This document shows, in pieces, positions 1 to 11,773 of a stretch of DNA of 64,000 bases. Source of the stretch: Telopea speciosissima (Eukaryota > Streptophyta > Magnoliopsida > Proteales > Proteaceae); the NCBI RefSeq assembly GCF_018873765.1, contig NC_057921.1, positions 64,779,557 to 64,843,556 on the forward strand. Reading direction: 5' to 3'. A program made the translations under genes and the position numbers. The notes under the pieces were generated by a model. That model was not told where the DNA came from and ran no database searches. It saw only the letters and a program-made list of their open reading frames with translations. The number at the start of each line of letters is the position of its first letter. Position 1 is the stretch's first letter.

Positions 1-1139
1 TTCCACCTTATGAGCAGAAGCACACATCCATAGACATATCGCCTTTTTTTTTAGGGATGGGGGTGGGGGGGGGGGGGGGGGCGGGAATTTGAATAGAAGG
101 CATGGGGATTGGAATTTGTGATGTGGTTATTTGAAAATATAAACATGGGAAGAAAAATCTTGCTTATATATTGCCAAGAGGACTTCCCTAAGGATTTAAG
201 AATTCTCTTTTATGATTTCATCAAGAGAAGAAAAAGGGGTGGGGGGTGAACTCTGAATTTTTAAATAAATAATAAATATGTAAAATACAAATAAATAAAA
301 GACAAATTATTCAAAAAGGTCAGTTATTTTTCCAAATGTCACAAGGCATCTATTCTGCCATGTGGACAGATGATATGTCCATTCCGACCGTTGGATTAAG
401 AGGACATGATCTAGATTATCCATGTGTTAATTTCGGAGTCTAATTCAATCAAATACCCCCTTTTATATTTGCACACATCCCATGTATGTCCATTCATGTG
501 TAGCAGTACTCTAGGCATTATTGTGCACTCTCCCAATTTTGAGTGAGGACATATGGTTTAGATTGGAAAAACGTAAAAATGGATGGCTTAGTTTTGTCTT
601 GTGATTTTGGAAACATCACCTTCCATTGTTACATGGATAACTACCTATAAAAAATTTAAATATAAGTAGTAATATTCTTTGTTTTCCCTCTTACAAGTTA
701 CAACTAACAAATCTTGATTCTCTGATTTTCAGACAAAACATCAACCTGATTTTTCAATATCCTATTTTGTATTTTAATGAATTCTTCATTGATAAACAAT
801 GGGAAAATAATTTAAGAACCTAACTGCCATGTATAGTTTTCAAACAGCATATTTACATAGTCTCAAAACAAATTGCTATATTGTGATAAGAAAATGGTGG
901 AATTGTACTACCCGTTAAAATATTTTTTCTATTTTGTTGTAAAGCTCACAGTTTTTTTTTCTTTCTTCTTTTTTAGTAGATGAATATATTTTTATTTTTG
1001 ATGCTGTGTTCATATAATTGGAAAAAATGTCTATGAAATGGGTAATAAATATTTCAGGCATGGGCAAATTGGACTTATGGGACTATTTCATGAGTCTTCT
1101 GTACAGAAGTGTTAATAATACGGTTTGCTTCTCTTGCAG
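1..1139 (+). other. Intron or upstream part of the V-ATPase E gene
   Basis: AT-rich sequence that ends at the acceptor (TTGCAG) of the first visible V-ATPase subunit E exon, so most of it is probably intron of that gene, whose 5' part lies before the window. I see no exon with coding character here. It has a poly-G run at about 65-81 just after a T-tract. Confidence 0.5.
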
Positions 1140-4100
1140 AGTTTGCTTCGACTGAAAGAGCCTGCTGTCCTATTGCGTTGTCGGAAAGATGATCTAAGTT
1201 TGGTTGAAGCTGTTTTACCCTCAGCGAGTCTGGAGTATGCAGAGAAAGCGAGTGTTCATGAACCTGAAATTATTATAGACCGTCATGTCTATTTGCCTCC
1301 TGCTCCTACCCATCACCATGCACATGGACCTTTCTGGTAAAGTGTTCAATTTAGCTGGAGCTGGTGAACAGATCCTTGGGAGAATTTCACTTCCAGTTTG
1401 TGTATTATTTCTTAATCAGTAATATGCATCTTTTATCATCTTGACCTGCTGCACTTTTCATATGGGGGCTGACAAGGGTCACACAAATCAGTGAAATGCC
1501 ACCATTATCATGATTGCCATGCCAGCAAACATGTGTGCATCCTCGTGTTAGAGGACCCCACACCCATCTTGTTTATCAAATTTCAACGCGAAATGATCAT
1601 GCTGTATAAGTTAAAAATTCGAACAGAGCTGTGAAAAAAAGTGCTATTAACCTCTATTTTTACATATTGGAAGTTATAGCACATTTATAATTTTGAACTA
1701 TGTTTTGCCCCCTTTTACATGCTCATATTGGACTGAAACTTCATTGGTGAGATCCACCCGTATCCATTGAAGAGTGCTACATTTCAAGAAATTGTCCTCA
1801 TAAAATTGAAGGCAGTTCACTAACTTCTGTGACATATAGAATATTGTAAGTTCTTTGGGGTTGTATCTCAACTATTTTCTTTTCAATAAATAATTGTTCC
1901 TTATCAGAAAAGAAAATGTATATTCATTTTACTCATGCCTTTTTGTGGCATCATGAACAAACAGGGTTTGTGATGTCTTTTTGTGTTTTGTACACTTGAA
2001 ATGAGGAACCTTTTACATCCTTCTGGTCTCCTAATGTTCGCTCTCTTGTATTACAGAATTGGATGCTATAGCCTGTTTTTACACTTGAGTGTAACTCCTT
2101 GTACCTTTTTGCCTTCCTTGTAAAACAGCACAACACCACCACTTGCCTAGGCTGTTATCTCCTACATTCCTTAGGTTACCTGGTTAACTAGTTGATTCCA
2201 GAGATCTGGCTTCTGCAAGATAAATGCTTGCCCGAAAATATATTGAACCTGAGCTAGCCAAGCCAACTACTTGGGGACCCCAAAATAAACAGAGGGAAAG
2301 TTGCATCTTGCTCCATTCTTCTGCAGTTCGATACTTAATTACAGATTTGTTACAGATTACTATTTAAAATAATTTAATGTTCATGAAGGTGGTACTAGCT
2401 TGGTCAATAAAGTCGGTGGCATGCTGTTGCCAAGACCTGGGATCACATTCTGCCTTCACCTCAGTACCTTTTTTAAAAAAAAAAAAGCTTAGACATTTCC
2501 TATTTTTTAGCAACTAAAGCATGCTTCTGCATTGTGATGGATCATGGATTTTTTATTTTTTTTACAAGCCTGTTCAACTTTGAGTTGATCCTATGTCTTC
2601 AAATACTAGGGCTTGGATCACTTCATCATTCTTCTTTTGTGGGTTATGTTCTCTATCTGACATTTAGAAAAATTATTAAAGAAACCAAGAGGGGTGGAAA
2701 GAAAGGTCCTGGGCTCTTGGGATGCCATTTTTAATGAACCCTGTTCACTGCTGTGCTCGTAGATTTGAAGTCAGCTTTAGATTGGTGTGCCACCTGTTGG
2801 ATTCATCGTACTTAAATCAGTTTGGAATGGTTTCTAAATTCTATTTCGCAATATGTGAACCTCTTCCCCTATCTCTCACCCCCTTTCTCCTCTTCGTATT
2901 TTCTATATTTATCATACACTTAACTCCAGAATTCAGCATCTATTTGGGAAGTTGAGACTTCTCTATTAGCTCCTTGAATCTTTCTTATTCCAGATATACG
3001 CATGGTTACTTGGTAGGTTCCTTGAGTGTTATCATATTACACCCCAAGATTTTTTTTTTTTCAAAATTATTGTCCTCAACTGAGTCCCCTTCGAAAAGTC
3101 ACCCATGAATTGAATGTGTCGCAATGTGTACCATATGAGATAGGATCAATTGAGTACGATGGATCTGAGGCTGACAACCATCCTATAACTTCTCAGGATC
3201 AAATGGACAGCAATTTTATTGTTTCATTGGTTGATTCTAAGGTTAAGCTTTTTCACTTTTATATTGTCTGTGGAACTAATTTATTTTATCAATTGAAGTA
3301 TAACCAACATGTGGTTTACATGCTTGGATGATTTCGAAAGAGATATACCTTTATGATTTTTTGGTTTCTCTTGAGCTTGACAATTTTGAGACTTATGAAT
3401 GATTTGTAGTTTGTGTGTAAACGAAATCATGATTCTGATACAAAATAATTTGCCTGGGTTCAGCTCTGGAGGAGTTGTATTAGCTTCTAGAGATGGAAAG
3501 ATTGTGTGTGAGAACACCCTTGATGCGAGGTTGGATGTGCTATTCCGCAAGAAACTGCCAGAGGTATAATCCCACATGCCAGTTAAGCGTTTATATTCAT
3601 CTCATTTTGTTGCTGACATATCTGTTGTGGGGGCTTCCTTGCATTGCTCGATTGGAAAATGCTCTGTGCCCGGCTGTGAGAAGATTTATCCATCTTTGTG
3701 CTAACCTGATAAAATTTGCAAAAAAAGAAAAGGAAAGAAAAAGTTTCTGATACTTTCTGCCCTATACATTCTGTTTTAAAATGTTGTCAGTACATTAACG
3801 TTTAAGACAAAATTATCTTTTATGTTGTCATGTTTTCTACAACTCGGAAAGATGAAAAGAGATTGAATTATCTCTAGTCATCAAAGATACTTCTAACATA
3901 CCAGTAGAAGCTGAACATATAAAATGAAGCCTTTTAATTGTACATTGAAGAGTTATGGCACCTGGGTGATGTTATGTTGTTTGCAATACTGTGAATATGG
4001 ATGAGTGATATCAATGTTTGAGATCTAGAAACAGTCAGTGGGGAAGTCATGCCAATCAGTCCTATTGGAAAACTTGCTTGTTTGACCTGATAAACAGCAA

Positions 4101-5308
4101 ATGTCAAAAAAATGAACACGTTGAAAAAGGTGTAATTGTCAGATCTTATGCAGCAGCTTAATGGTCTTTTTTTCTTTTTTCTTTTTTATTTCGTCTTTGC
4201 AACGATCCATGTAGCCGACCCTATTTAGTTGGAATAAGGCTTAGTTGTTGTTGTTGTTGGTTTGTTCAACAATTCAACGTCTTTTTCTGTATAGCAGGTT
4301 GGGGATCGGCTTGAACCATTTGGAATCTTGTTCCATCCACTACTTATCCAACCATGTGTGATCATTGGACGTGATATTTGTTAGCATGTGTACATGGCTG
4401 TTAGCACGTGTGTCAATCCTGTATGTGTTTTTTCCTATTGTAATTAGTATTGGTTTCCTAGTATGTTTCAGATTCCTAGTGCGGTTAGGATTAGATAACT
4501 AATAGTTGGGTAAGAAGTCTAAGTAATCTATTTTGTTTCTACTTTGTAACCTCAGTTAATATAAATAAAGTTGCTGGCTAGGATCTACCGCACAGTCCTC
4601 CCTCTCTTTTCTTCTTCTTTTGCTCTGTTGTTTGGCTGATCAGGTTCTGATTGAATTACAATATCCAAATCCAGGCATCAGCCCAAAGTATTGTCTAGAG
4701 GCACTAGCATGTACTGTTCTATTTGTTGGCATGAGCCCAAAATACTTCATTCCTTTTACATTCGTAGGGGACATTTGTGGGTTCTGTTGATCATTGATTT
4801 GATTGCAAGATCGATTTGGAATTTCAATGTCCAGCTCTATCCCATCTAGTCCAAAAGTAGCATAAGTGTACCACATGGCACGAACATATGGTAAGCATCT
4901 GGGGTAGGACAATAATATACACTTTGACCTGACATTTTCTGTTTATTCCCCCCTCCCCCCCCCCCCCCCAAAAAAAAAAAAAAGGATGGTTCAGATAGAA
5001 GTATGTCAATCAGATGGTTATTATTGCTTGCCTGTGTTTTTTTTTTTTTTAATTATTATTATTGTTTTACTTGTTTATGTCATTACTTTTTACATAACGT
5101 AGTTGAGATCAGTAAAATATCTTTCAATCCTCATTAATTAGTTTACAATGTGCACTATTTTTCCATTTCAGTGATGCAGTTGATGCAAATAAATGCCAGC
5201 ATTTTTGTAGTACTTTATATTCATTCATTTTTATGGCGATACCTCACTAATGTTCATCTTGTGCTCAAGCAGATCCGTAAGTCGCTTTTTGGACAGGATG
5301 CAGCATGA
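1140..5308 (+). CDS. VHA-E: V-type proton ATPase subunit E, 3' part (partial gene)
   Basis: C-terminal 110 residues of subunit E, part of the peripheral stalk that joins the V1 catalytic head to the V0 proton channel of the vacuolar/endomembrane H+-ATPase. Three exons are visible: 1140-1336, 3464-3563 and 5273-5308 (stop TGA). Phases agree across both junctions (2 then 0), and donors and acceptors are GT/AG. The family's conserved stretches are present: SLLRLKEPAVLLRCRKDDL in the first exon, SGGVVLASRDGKIVCENTLD in the second (the Cys before it is split across the junction), and the ending IRKSLFGQDAA in the third. Plant subunit E is about 230 aa, so roughly half of the protein is encoded before the window. 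The two introns (2.1 and 1.7 kb) carry a solo-LTR candidate, a LINE/SINE tail and an unexplained ORF. Identity is certain from family knowledge; the splice sites are inferred. Confidence 0.93.
3059..3240 (+). other. Exon-like ORF inside a V-ATPase E intron
   Basis: An open stretch of about 60 codons in the 2.1-kb intron, starting after a T-tract. It has mixed, non-repetitive composition (for example ELNVSQCVPYEIGS and NHPITSQDQMDSNF) and runs to a GTTAAG that could act as a donor. It does not belong to subunit E: the flanking exons join perfectly without it. I do not recognise the protein. It could be a captured gene fragment, a cassette exon, or chance. Confidence 0.2.
4195..4261 (+). mobile_element. 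3' tail of an RTE-type LINE or derived SINE
   Basis: Contains the widespread plant tail 'gtagccgaccctatttagt', followed by 'ataaggcttag' and a (TTG)n end. The same tail, more diverged, occurs at about 29165-29215 behind a LINE-like coding remnant. Only the 3' end remains. It lies in the last intron of the V-ATPase E gene. Confidence 0.5.
4379..4660 (+). mobile_element. Probable solo LTR (copia-type)
   Basis: A 282-bp segment that begins TGTTAG and ends TTACA. It is flanked by ATATT on the left and ATATC on the right, a target-site duplication with one mismatch. Inside are a TATAAATA-like box followed by CT-rich sequence, the same design as the LTRs of the intact copia element at 45403-50765 and of nearly the same length, but a different sequence. 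No internal region is attached. It lies in the last V-ATPase E intron. Confidence 0.5.
4955..4983. repeat. C15-A14 homopolymer pair
   Basis: Fifteen C followed directly by fourteen A. It is one of eight G or C runs of 12 or more bases in the window; see findings. Confidence 0.9.
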
Positions 5309-6084
5309 TTGGTTGGATGTTTTTGTGTCATCACTTGCTCGTTTGAGAATATAATTTTAAGAATTTGCCCATCAATTTAGAAACTCTGTTCTATTTGTTA
5401 TTGAACTCTTTTCCATTTTCAATTCCTTTGGATCTTTATTTATTTTATTGACAAGATTGTTATTTGCTCCAGTGCCCATTGTGTCTGTTGACGTTTAGAA
5501 AACTCAGTTCTTAATAGTTGTAAAATGAAGTAATCTATAACTTAGTTTAAATAGTAACTTTGGATTTGAATCGCCAATTCATCTGGAATGGATTTGCCAA
5601 CTTGTTTTTTCTGGAGTTGCTCTGCGTTTCTTGGAACTTCACATATTTTTTTGGTAGTGCAAAATCCACATTGTTAAGCTGATTGTGTTTGGGGACTCAA
5701 CATTGACATCTTTGATGCCTTCTGAACAGAAGGTTTATGGCATATTGAATCCTGAAACCAAATATTTTGCTGAAATAGGAACTTCAAGCTTAAAATATCT
5801 CACCATATTGCCTGCCAGATATTCCATTATAAATTGGATTCAGAACTGATCGAATATTATGGATATCTAGCTTCCTATGGTGTTGGTTTACTTTGCTGTT
5901 GATGTATTATAATGTTGAAAGCCCAATCGCCATCCTAACAGACACAGAAATTTAGAACAGAGAGTCTGTGATATGCCCAATTACAATGAGAATGAGGTTC
6001 TGATTCTGTCCAGCCAGCCAGCCAGCCAGCCAGACAGTGGTGAGACCCTACTCTATTAACAATGTAAATTGTATACATTTTTAC
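5309..6084 (+). other. 3' flank of V-ATPase E; no gene seen
   Basis: Probable 3' UTR and spacer after the V-ATPase E stop. AT-rich, with no ORF of coding character. A short (CAGC)n repeat sits at about 6012-6033, just before the duplicated ABCC-derived block begins. Confidence 0.5.
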
Positions 6085-7615
6085 TTTTCCCCAACACTAA
6101 ACAGCTGGAGCTGCGGCTCCAATAATGAAGTATTCCAAACTTTAATTTGCGGTATTGATTGTGCTGAAACCTGCGACTCTCTGAGACCACTTATAATGTA
6201 GTAGTTCTCAAATTGATTGCTTGTTAACCCTTTTTTTGCAAAGGGAGATTTATTTGTGTGGGAGAAATCGCTTGGACCTCCCATTTTCAAGTTTTACAAA
6301 ACTGGACTTCTCAGGGAACCTGCAATGTGAAATTGTGAATCAATAACTCAACAAAGAAGTTGCTGGCCTTACCATTCGCTAGAGTGGACTCTCTCATGTT
6401 TGAGACTTGACCAATGAACTCTTGAACATAGTACATAAACTTTTATGTCAAACTTTTAGGATCAACTTCCTCTTTTTTCAAGGTAAACAGATAGCTCACT
6501 AGAATAAAGACAGCAGTTCTCTGGTTCAGAGGTTTGATGTGACCGTGAAAAAGTACACAATCGCCTTGGAAATTAATTCCATATTAGGCAGAATTTAGTG
6601 AAAATGGATTTGGTCTCATCATCAGTTTGCAGTTTCAGTTTTTATTTTCAGTTCAACTTGCTATAGTTAACTGCTACTATGTTTATGCATTTTTAAAAGG
6701 TCCTTTGAAAATGCCAGCTTCAAGAGTCCGTACAAGAGAAGGAAAAGGGTCCGGATGCTTGTTCAGGTAAGACACAGATATGGGCTGCTAGCTGCTTTCT
6801 TTCTTTCTTTCTTTTTGTTTTTTTTTATTATCAGCTATGAATCGTTTATAACCACCTAAAAGTACAGTAATAGAAGATGGATCAAACTGGAGCATGGGAG
6901 AGCCGCAGTTATTCTGTTTGGGCCGTGCTCTGTTAAGAAGAAGCCGGACATAGGTGCTTGACAAAGATATTGCATCAATAGACAATGCAACAGGCCCAAA
7001 TATCATAGTTTAAAAACTCGTATTTTGGTCTCGTTTTGATCAGACCAAAACTATTGATTTCCGTGAGTTTTGCTTGGCCATTTGGGAGACAAACTTCCAA
7101 AATGATCAAAATTTTCAACTACTAAATCAAAAAAAAAAAAAAAATTCAACTAAAATGATCAAAACTTTGACGAAACAATGCATCTTTGTGCCCGAATCTA
7201 TGCTGCTTCTGGGTTTCACCTCTTGTTTTCATATCGGGTGTGCCGAAACTAGCAAAATTTTGAACTATGGACTCAATACTCTAGAAAGCCATAAGGACTG
7301 AATTTGCAGATTGCACTGTTATTACAGAGGCTCACAGAATACCAACTGCAATGGACTGCACAAAGGTGGTCACCATGAGAGATGGTAAGTTTCAACTATC
7401 AGCTTATGTAATGATCAACAAAGAAGGGAAACAAATTTTTTCCTTTGTGCAGTTCATTACATAGGGAAACAATTTTCTTCCTTTCAGTCCAACTAGTTAG
7501 ATCTTCAAGCCAACTCCTTAAACAAACATCTTAGGCAGAAAAGAGGGGGGGGGGGGGGGGTTGGGATCAAAATTGCAGTTCCAGCCTAGCCTAATGAGCA
7601 GGTGGCTAAATATGC
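6085..7615 (+). pseudogene. ABCC transporter fragment (copy A, dead)
   Basis: A decayed copy of the 3' part of the ABCC10-type gene downstream. 6085-6700 matches the intron at 19270-19900. About 6702-6766 matches exon 9. 6868-6992 plus 7268-7384 match exon 10, and the match continues to about 7615 (counterpart 20615). The remnant still shows EDGSNWSM and [13 protein letters not shown], but the conserved GQRQ after SM is changed to GEPQ. The Walker B Asp-Glu reads Asp-Lys, a stop interrupts RSRT*VLD, and about 275 bp of foreign sequence (6993-7267) splits the exon. The final ABCC exon and all 5' exons are absent. The insert's ends look weakly inverted (catagttt / aactatg), suggesting a small MITE. 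Confidence 0.85.
7545..7560. repeat. Poly-G run (16)
   Basis: Sixteen consecutive G inside copy A of the duplication. The corresponding region of copy B (about 20500-20560) lacks it, so the run arose after the duplication. Confidence 0.9.
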
Positions 7616-7697
7616 AAATAAGGTGTTTATGAAAGTTCATAGACACTAAACAAATAAAAACGTCTCCCTCCACCAATGTGGACTGAAAATACATTTT

Positions 7698-8508
7698 CTA
7701 TGGTCCTCCAAGTACTGCATTCTCAATATCTTCTCTACTCAGAGCATAACTAAGTCGCCTCTCCACATCCTTCTCTAGATTTCCAGGTCCACTCTTCAGA
7801 TACCTGCATCTCAAATCAAACATTATTAATCCGTAATGGCAAGAATTCCACAAGGGAAAGCCAAAGAAGTACTCCTTTATTTTAATTTTCCCCCAATAAT
7901 GAAAAATGAAAACTAGCAGAATAGAAAACAGAAGTAAATCCAACGCAATGGAGAAAGCAGAAACATTTCTATCAGAAAAGGAAAGGGTGGGGGGGAAGTA
8001 GCGAGAAAGAAAAGAAAACTATCATCAGAAATACACGAAATAACCCACAGATCCCACTATACCACTCAGTGCCCACCTGAAAAGGAACAAAAGGAAGCAC
8101 AACAAAGTTTACTTCGACAAACCTTATATAAAGATCGGTGAGATCAAGAGATGACTGAGCGTGCCAATCAGGTTTTTCCATAAACCAAACTGCTGGGTCT
8201 TCTCTGCTCTGATAAAATCCTAAATTCTTCAGCCAAGCCTCTATGCAGGAAAGACTGTGAGAATACAAGGGTTTATTCTTCTCAGGAAGCTTTTTAAGCC
8301 ATTCTTTTTCTGCAGCTGAGAGCTCTGTCTCAGAGGATTTTGAGAAAACCTGGACTTTCCTTCTGGAATGAGCTAGGGTTTGAGTACACGCAGGGGATTT
8401 CCCGAATCGGAAAGGGCGAGAAGTTCTAAACTGAAGAGCATCTGAAGGAATTGAGGAGGGCATCACTGGTGCGATGGTGTGGCTCATAATTTTAGACACA
8501 GCAGGCAT
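7698..8508 (-). CDS. Plastid-targeted DUF3143 family protein
   Basis: Two exons, 8508-8123 and 7803-7698, joined in phase 2 across a 319-bp intron; 163 aa. The first ~65 residues are rich in Ser, Arg and Thr with almost no acidic residues, typical of a chloroplast transit peptide. The conserved part holds KPLYSHSLSCIEAWLKNLGF, then REDPAVWF, EKPDWHAQ, LDLTDLYIRYLKSGPGN, and ends in LSREDIENAVLGGP. This pattern (a short 'PLYxHxLxxIExWLxxLG' domain and the ending 'LSRxDVExAxxxGP') fits the cyanobacterial/plastid family DUF3143, whose function is not known to me. The Met at 8508 was chosen; one at 8544 would add 12 residues, and 8487 is also possible. A broken copy lies at 22500-22905. Family assignment is from memory of the motif, not a search. 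Confidence 0.75.
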
Positions 8509-8670
8509 TTTGGTCTCTGTCCCTCTCTCTTCAACCCCCCACACACTTTTGCTTTTACTGCTTCGATATAGCAGAGTGGAAACGGTGGTAGACTTTCAAC
8601 CATATCCAGAGGTTACCCGCAAATTTTTGAGGAAGATAACGAGGTCAATCATATGGATTTTTCTGGCGTC

Positions 8671-9005
8671 GGGCTCCTCTCCAATGACTGCTGCCTAAAG
8701 ACGCATCCAACGGCTAGGCTGGTTGTGCATGCGTTGGAATGTGCATAGGCACACATCCTGAAATTTAGCTTGTTTCCGGGGAGGAGCCCAGCACGCCAAG
8801 GGTACTACCAGCCGTTGGGCTGTGTCGCACACATCCCTAGGCGTGTGCTGAGATGTTTGAGGCACAGCTCCACCATTGGATGTCCCTTGGGCGTGCCTTG
8901 GGCTTTGGGTTCCCTGGAGACGATCCTGGCGTGTGCCCAGTCAGTCTAGTTGTTGGATGCTCATTGGGAACTCATTGAGCGCACTCCTCATTGGAGAGGA
9001 ACCGA
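8671..9005. mobile_element. MITE with inverted ends (family shared with 28394-28759)
   Basis: About 335 bp. The left end (gggctcctctccaatga, 8671-8687) is the near-perfect inverse of the right end (8988-9005). Inside are GC-rich words such as 'gtgtcgcacacatccctagg' that recur in the element at 28394. Flanks tttctggcg / tttctagcc may be a 9-bp target duplication with two mismatches. No coding capacity. It sits exactly where the similarity between duplication copies A and B ends. Confidence 0.6.
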
Positions 9006-10012
9006 ACCAATTTCTAGCCTTCACGTTTGGAAAATTACCTCCTCTAGTTCCCCAATTCCTCTAATAGGGGGCCCAGGCAGAGTGTTTAGGCAAGGGTAGG
9101 ATGGTCCTTCCAACACCCCCTTGTTAGAGGAACTGGGGAACTGGGCAGGGTAGGGAACTGAAGATGATAAAGATCCTCGCGTTATTTGTAGAATTTCGTA
9201 AAATTCACCAAATACTATATTTTAATCATTTGGGTTCTAATGGTAGTGGATGATCTCACACCGGTTAGGAAGTAAAAATTTCCATCCATGTTGATGCCTT
9301 ACATGTGCTCACATTGGCCCCCATGTTGGTGCATGCCATGCAACCAAGCAATGATCTCTTACCTTTTTTTATTAATTTTTCTTTCTTCATAAAAAATGAA
9401 TAAAAATTTAGTGTGAAAGTGCATATGCAACGTAGGTGGTTCAAATAATCCTTCCCCCAAAAACATTAGGGAAGAAGAACATTACCCGGTCACGTGGACC
9501 CTACGTCCCTACACCATTACGCGACTAGGGGGATTTTTCATTTTGCAGGGGGAAGGTGATCATTTATGGGGGTTGTGCCTGGACAGAGGCTACACATGAC
9601 TGGGCAACGTTCTCTTTCCTAAAATTTTATGTGAGGGCAGGAGGCATAAAAAGACAATGATTGCTAAGCTTCAATAAGGTTGTTGTCCGTCCCAAATATA
9701 AACAATACAACATTAGCTAATTTGTGGTATAGATACTATCAATGCCATTTTCTAAAGGGGGAGCGTTCTCTGTGAAGGGAGCATGGCCCATATGCACATG
9801 CAAGCTCAAGGGCCAATGAGAGTGTAAACGGAAGCATCATGGGGGCGATGTAGTCATTTTTGCACCCCATTGTGTCTGGGTATGGGTAATATACTCCTCC
9901 ACATAGAACTTTTCTCCTTTTCTAAAATTGTCATTGTCTCGCACTTTTTTCAAGTATGCATGGGAAATGACAGGTTTTAGTGTCACTCCAAGACAATAAA
10001 TAAATAATAAAT

Positions 10013-10020
<8 letters not shown>
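9006..10020. other. Spacer; no gene seen
   Basis: Intergenic AT-rich sequence between the MITE and the AT microsatellite. I see no coding region, RNA gene or clear transposon end. Confidence 0.5.

Positions 10021-10057
<37 letters not shown>
10021..10057. repeat. (AT)n microsatellite
   Basis: About 18 uninterrupted AT units. Confidence 0.95.
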
Positions 10058-10058
<1 letters not shown>

Positions 10059-10169
10059 CAAGTTAAAAATTATTTAGAGGTGTCAATAAAAAATCTCATT
10101 AAATATTAAAAAAAAAGATTTCATACGTGGTATGAGTATATTTTGTTCACATCTTTTTCATATACTAAC

Positions 10170-10451
10170 TAGGGGTGTAAATGAATAGTCGAAATCCGTT
10201 TCCGTATCCGTGTCCGTAACCGTTTAGTACTATCCGAATCCATCCGAAGGCTAAACGGATGCGGATACGGATAGGCTATAGCTATCTGAAAAATTATATT
10301 TACATGTAAACGGAAAAAATATCCGATCCGTATCAGTGTCCATATCCGTTTAGCACTATCCGAATCCGTCCGATAGCTAATCGGATGCGGATGCGGATGC
10401 GGATGCGGATATAGCACTATTCGAGCCGAATCCGATCCGTTTACAGTCCTA
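10170..10451. mobile_element. hAT-type MITE with 8-bp target duplication
   Basis: 282 bp with terminal inverted repeats TAGGGGTGTAAA (left) and TAGGACTGTAAA (right, inverted), flanked by a perfect 8-bp duplication ATACTAAC at 10162-10169 and 10452-10459. The interior is a palindrome built of degenerate 'cggatacgga/tccgtatccg' units, with a short GGATGC tandem near 10382-10410. 8-bp duplications and ends starting TAGGG are typical of hAT transposons. Non-coding; ORFs here (HPHPHPHP-type) are artefacts of the repeat. Confidence 0.85.
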
Positions 10452-10459
10452 ATACTAAC

Positions 10460-11773
10460 CATGTGGGTTTGCATTGATAATCTGTCATCTTTGACCATAT
10501 GGACCCCTCTATTACACAATTGGTATGGAATATGATTAGAGGGGGGGAAAAAATTGATTTGACAAATCCAAACATTGAATAAGAAAGACATGATTTAGAT
10601 TGTAAGTCAATTTTCACAACAAAGATCAAATTTGATATAAGTAATGAAGATTGGGACTTGGGATCGTTTGTACACATAATCTAACCACGTGGAAGATATT
10701 TTGTCCGACACATGACAGTTCTTAATTGGACAGATCAGTAGACCGGTTAACATAAAAAACATAAAACGGGTTGGATTTTGCTCCCCCGCTGTGATCTGTG
10801 AAGGGTTTGTGAGTTGGGGAATCTCTGTATCTGTGACCGACTTGTCGTTCTTCGGCTACGTACGTGAGCAATGACGATATCCGATTACAACAGTCGCGTA
10901 ACTATATACCAAGCAGAACCCAATTGGCTGAATGGTTGGATTTTATTTCTTGGAAGGGGAATGCCTTTACGAATTTCCTTCTCCTTCTTTCCCTGCTTTC
11001 TCTCAAATACTATACTTTCTGTTCGAGTCTCAGACAACACTTACTTACAATTGCTACTCTGAGATTGGCTACATTAAAGGTTCACGCTGAACTGGAGTTT
11101 CAATTTGAGTTTCACATTTTTTCTGGTATTTTATATCGTCTTCGATCATCTGTATAGTTTCTTTCCTTACTCTTATTATGATTCATGTTCTGTTTTTCAT
11201 GTTTTAAGCTAGAGAGATTTCTGGGTACCAAAAATCGTTTTTATTGATTAAATTACAAAATAAGAAGCTTCAAACGATTGAAATCATTAATGGGGATAGC
11301 TGATATCAGAGTTTATGGAGTGTTTGAGAATTGTAGCACGTGCCAACCTGGGTTTTCATTTGTGTAGTCATATATAAATAAATACAATAACAATACATTT
11401 TTATGACAATAATGCCCTTGTGAAGAACACCTGTGAATATTGTATCAGCTTTGTTTTCTGAGATTTTGTACTTGTACTGACCTTAGTTGAGCTCTTAAAC
11501 AGAAACATCAGCAAGGAAACTTCTGAGAACTACCATTTCTCAAAGCACAGTAAGAAAAGATCTGCCATCTTTAGTCCAATAGAGAGGTATGTAATGAGTT
11601 ACAAAATCATTATTTGTCAAAACCTCACTAGTTAATATCAGCTTCAGAGAATTTTTCTTCCTTTTGTTTTAATGAATAAAAACCAGTACTTAGGGGGAAA
11701 AATAGGAGAAGGTTTCTATTCCTGACCTTTCCTTCAATGTCAATGCAGAGTTTGGAGAGAAAAGAGATACAAA
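10460..11773 (+). other. ABCC10 upstream region and probable 5' leader
   Basis: Spacer and promoter region of the ABCC transporter. A likely leader intron has its donor at 11586 (gag|GTATG) and acceptor at 11746-11748 (tgCAG), leaving a short leader exon from 11749 to the start codon. No coding exon is needed here, because the protein starts cleanly at 11774. The transcription start cannot be fixed from sequence alone. Confidence 0.4.

Noticed and set aside
10169..10591. HPHPHPHP-type protein on the minus strand
   Set aside because: It is translation of the GGATGC repeats of the hAT MITE.
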